Assembly (NCBI GenBank): GCA_014706295.1
Contig: JACSVZ010000016.1
Span: 10,335,168-10,399,167 of the forward strand
Direction of reading: 5' to 3'
DNA length: 64,000 nt
DNA from: Lycocorax pyrrhopterus obiensis
Taxonomy: Eukaryota; Chordata; Aves; Passeriformes; Paradisaeidae
Below the pieces are notes generated by a model. That model worked only from the letters and a program-made list of their open reading frames with translations. It was not told the DNA's origin and did no database searches. Position 1 is the stretch's first letter, and every line of letters starts with the position of its first letter. Below are positions 61,601-64,000 of the stretch, piece by piece. The position numbers were made by a program, and so were the translations under genes.

Positions 61601-64000
61601 AGGTAATTGAAGATTCATCTAGGGAATGGTATGTTTGAGAAATAAGTGAGTGTTTCATGTGGATATGCAATGCAACTTCACTTGAATTGGATGAATTGCT
61701 TATGATTGGAAGAGGAATGGGTAAAATAAAAACATTTTTCTTTTAATGAAGAATTTTGAAATATATGATTCCCAGCCCCAGCTTTTTGGAGGGCTTTTAG
61801 GAGATGAGTTGTAATGGTCTGAGAGACATTTTGTTTGTGGTGTGTGGAGGGCAAAATTCAGGGTGTTTCTGGCATAGTTAAGCCAGAAATACCCAGAAAG
61901 AGCAAACATGCAGTAAATATTTAATGAGTCCTAGTTTGGTGATGGTTTGGGCTTTTCTAGGTCTAATTTTATATTTTCATATTTTTTATTTGTGGTTGCA
62001 TTTAAAGCATTATGGTCTGCTGTCCTGGCAGACCACGATAGTTAGGGGTTCTCAGAGTCTTAAGAAATTTGGTTTAGATAACAACTGGAGGTCTAAGAAC
62101 AGCCAATCACTGAAAGTTACTGTGGATCACTCCTCTTGGGAGTGGCTGGGAAGCCATCAGTAAGGAGTGAGTTTAGCATTACACTGATACTACACTGATT
62201 CCTTAGGTTCTTGCCAGTACCAGTTTCCATATGAAACATGAAAAAAATTGAAATTAATTTTTTTTTGTTTGAAGAAAAACACAAACAAATCCAAAGCAAA
62301 CAAACCCCAACTGTATTAGCAGAATAAGAGATCACAGTTCAATGACCTCTCCTGTGAGATTGTCTTCTCATGCTGCTATAAACGAAGAGTTTGGGTCTGA
62401 CATTGTACAGTAAACTAACGTGAAGGAAGGACTGGGCGCTTACTGTGTAAGTGAAATGTTAAAAATTGGTCCAGGTGAGTAATGCCATTGAATTGGCAAA
62501 AGGATCTCTGCTACTAAACTATGAAATTATACAAATATATTTCTTACACTATTTTGATTATGGTATTCTGATGTGAAAATCAGGAGATGGGAATTAGTGT
62601 AGCTTTTTCTGCTGTAAACTATAGTTCATATTTTGTGGTGTAGTAAAATTTTATCTGCAAGTTATATGGTTTCATACAGAAAACTGCTCTGCAAAGCTCT
62701 AAATATTTATAGGTTGTTTTGGAGTATGTTTGTGTAGTACTCAATTTAAATCTTGATAAATGAAATTTAATTGAAAATTCATTACTTGGCCTTGTAGACT
62801 CATAATTATAGGCTCAAAGGTACAACATAGAAATAGAAACATCTTTTCAATAAAATGTATAATTAACTTGGGAATGTGGAATGGAGTGGAGGCTCTGCTT
62901 TCTCAGGTGAGTTTTGTTCCCTTCCTGGTATTTTTGTACCTCATTGGTTCTCAAAATCTTTCATATGATAGAGTAACTTCAGCATTGGAACATGGGGTTT
63001 GCCATCTCAGGCTGTCTGGGGTGACAAAAGCATCATCCTGACAGATTGCTTTTATGGCTCTGAACCTAGTGAAGAATATTGACCCAGGTCTTTAATTTTC
63101 TGTATTACTGTTCGAATTAGCAGGCTATCGTATCTTCAAAGATGACACTTGTTTGATAAGCTTTATCCACTAGGTGTGTACCTGATTTAACAGCTCCCTG
63201 TTCACTGTCCGAGTCCTTTGTCAGAGAAGTGTGAAAGGTGCATCAATAGGTCAGGTGAATGTGGAACCAGTCTAATGAGTGGTTGGTTCCCCTGCAGCAT
63301 TATCAGGACTCACTTCTAGATGTATGTGCATTGATTTTTGCCTTGGACTTTCCCCAGACTGTTAATTCTGTCTGTGTGGATTCACCATTTGTCTGATATC
63401 TCTGTATCTTGGACTTGTCAGTCCAACAAGAAGTGCTGTACTGAGCCTTCCCATGGCTCCTGACTGCTGGAACCCCCAGGTCTTCCTGCAGTGCCCACGC
63501 TGAGAAACCACACAGCGTGTGGCAACATTTAGGTAACTGAAAATGTACTATGCAGTTGGTTACTGCATGCAGAGTGTGTTTGATACATGGCACTGTTAGA
63601 TTTAGAGTGTGCCCAGACTCTGTGCACAGCACATGCAGGGAATGCTGGTTCTCCCTGGGAGGGTTGCATTTCTGCTGCCTGCGTCGTGAAATTTCAGCTG
63701 GAAACATCACCAGCCTTATCTAGCCCTCAGTTCCCACAGGTTACTGAGAGAACACATTAATGCAGGCCCTCCTACTTCAAGGATGACAGTTGCAAGAGTT
63801 ACAGCCAATATTTAGCCTTATTTTTGTTTTTGAAGTGAAGTAATAGTGTTAAAAATAGCAGAATTTGTCCAGTGGCTTATAGGTGAAATTTTTCTAATCA
63901 CTGAAGATATTGTGACCAATTTTTTCACTGACTTATACAAGCTGGTTATTGGTAGTCCATGTAAAGTAATTATTAGACCTTGGAAGTTTCTCTAAAGCTA

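Larger units (their letters stand above)
55041..64000. other. Intergenic region upstream of SPHKAP
   Basis: Nearly 9 kb with no supported gene. It contains two CR1 fragments (56371-56435, 57587-57711), a TTTG repeat (58676-58698) and an LTR-like patch around 58890-59050. In mammals the next gene upstream of SPHKAP is PID1, as I recall; no part of it is recognised here. The longest open frame, on the minus strand at 63303-63710, lacks any recognisable feature. Confidence 0.75.

Noticed and set aside
63303..63710. 135-codon minus-strand frame in the upstream intergenic region
   Set aside because: No recognisable motif, no splice or promoter context and ordinary composition; expected by chance at this length in 64 kb.

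Overview
The window is vertebrate nuclear DNA, most likely from a bird. It is AT-rich, has one CpG island, and carries one long gene split by canonical GT-AG introns. There are two 3'-end fragments of CR1 LINEs of the avian/sauropsid type, and no bacterial-style gene packing. A non-avian reptile cannot be fully excluded.

The only gene I can support is SPHKAP (SPHK1 interactor, AKAP domain containing), on the minus strand. Seven coding exons can be placed base by base: 54523-54554, 35984-36086, 29653-29763, 9691-9750, 6676-6810, 4927-5182 and 930-4665, in transcription order. All six junctions between them join in frame (phases 2,0,0,0,0,1) with canonical splice sites. The joined reading frame is 4433 nt and encodes 1477 complete residues. 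The giant exon 7 (3736 nt) ends at a consensus donor, so the last roughly 220 residues expected from the mammalian protein lie beyond the left edge. Exon 1 is only 32 coding bases inside the CpG island at about 54150-55040.

Layout: 1-929 is intron 7 (partial). 930-6810 holds exons 7, 6 and 5, close together. 6811-36086 holds exons 4, 3 and 2 with large introns. 36087-54522 is the 18.4 kb first intron. 54150-55040 is the CpG-island promoter with exon 1. 55041-64000 is upstream intergenic DNA with two CR1 relics, a TTTG repeat and a doubtful retroviral-LTR-like patch.

The product is a scaffold that holds type I protein kinase A and contacts sphingosine kinase 1. The sequence shows a FFAT-like VAP-binding motif in exon 6 and, in exon 7, several amphipathic helices and a repeated ASSxES/QSSxES module. 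I found no RNA gene, CRISPR array, intact mobile element or previously undescribed system. The remaining findings are details of the SPHKAP protein and small DNA structures in its introns.
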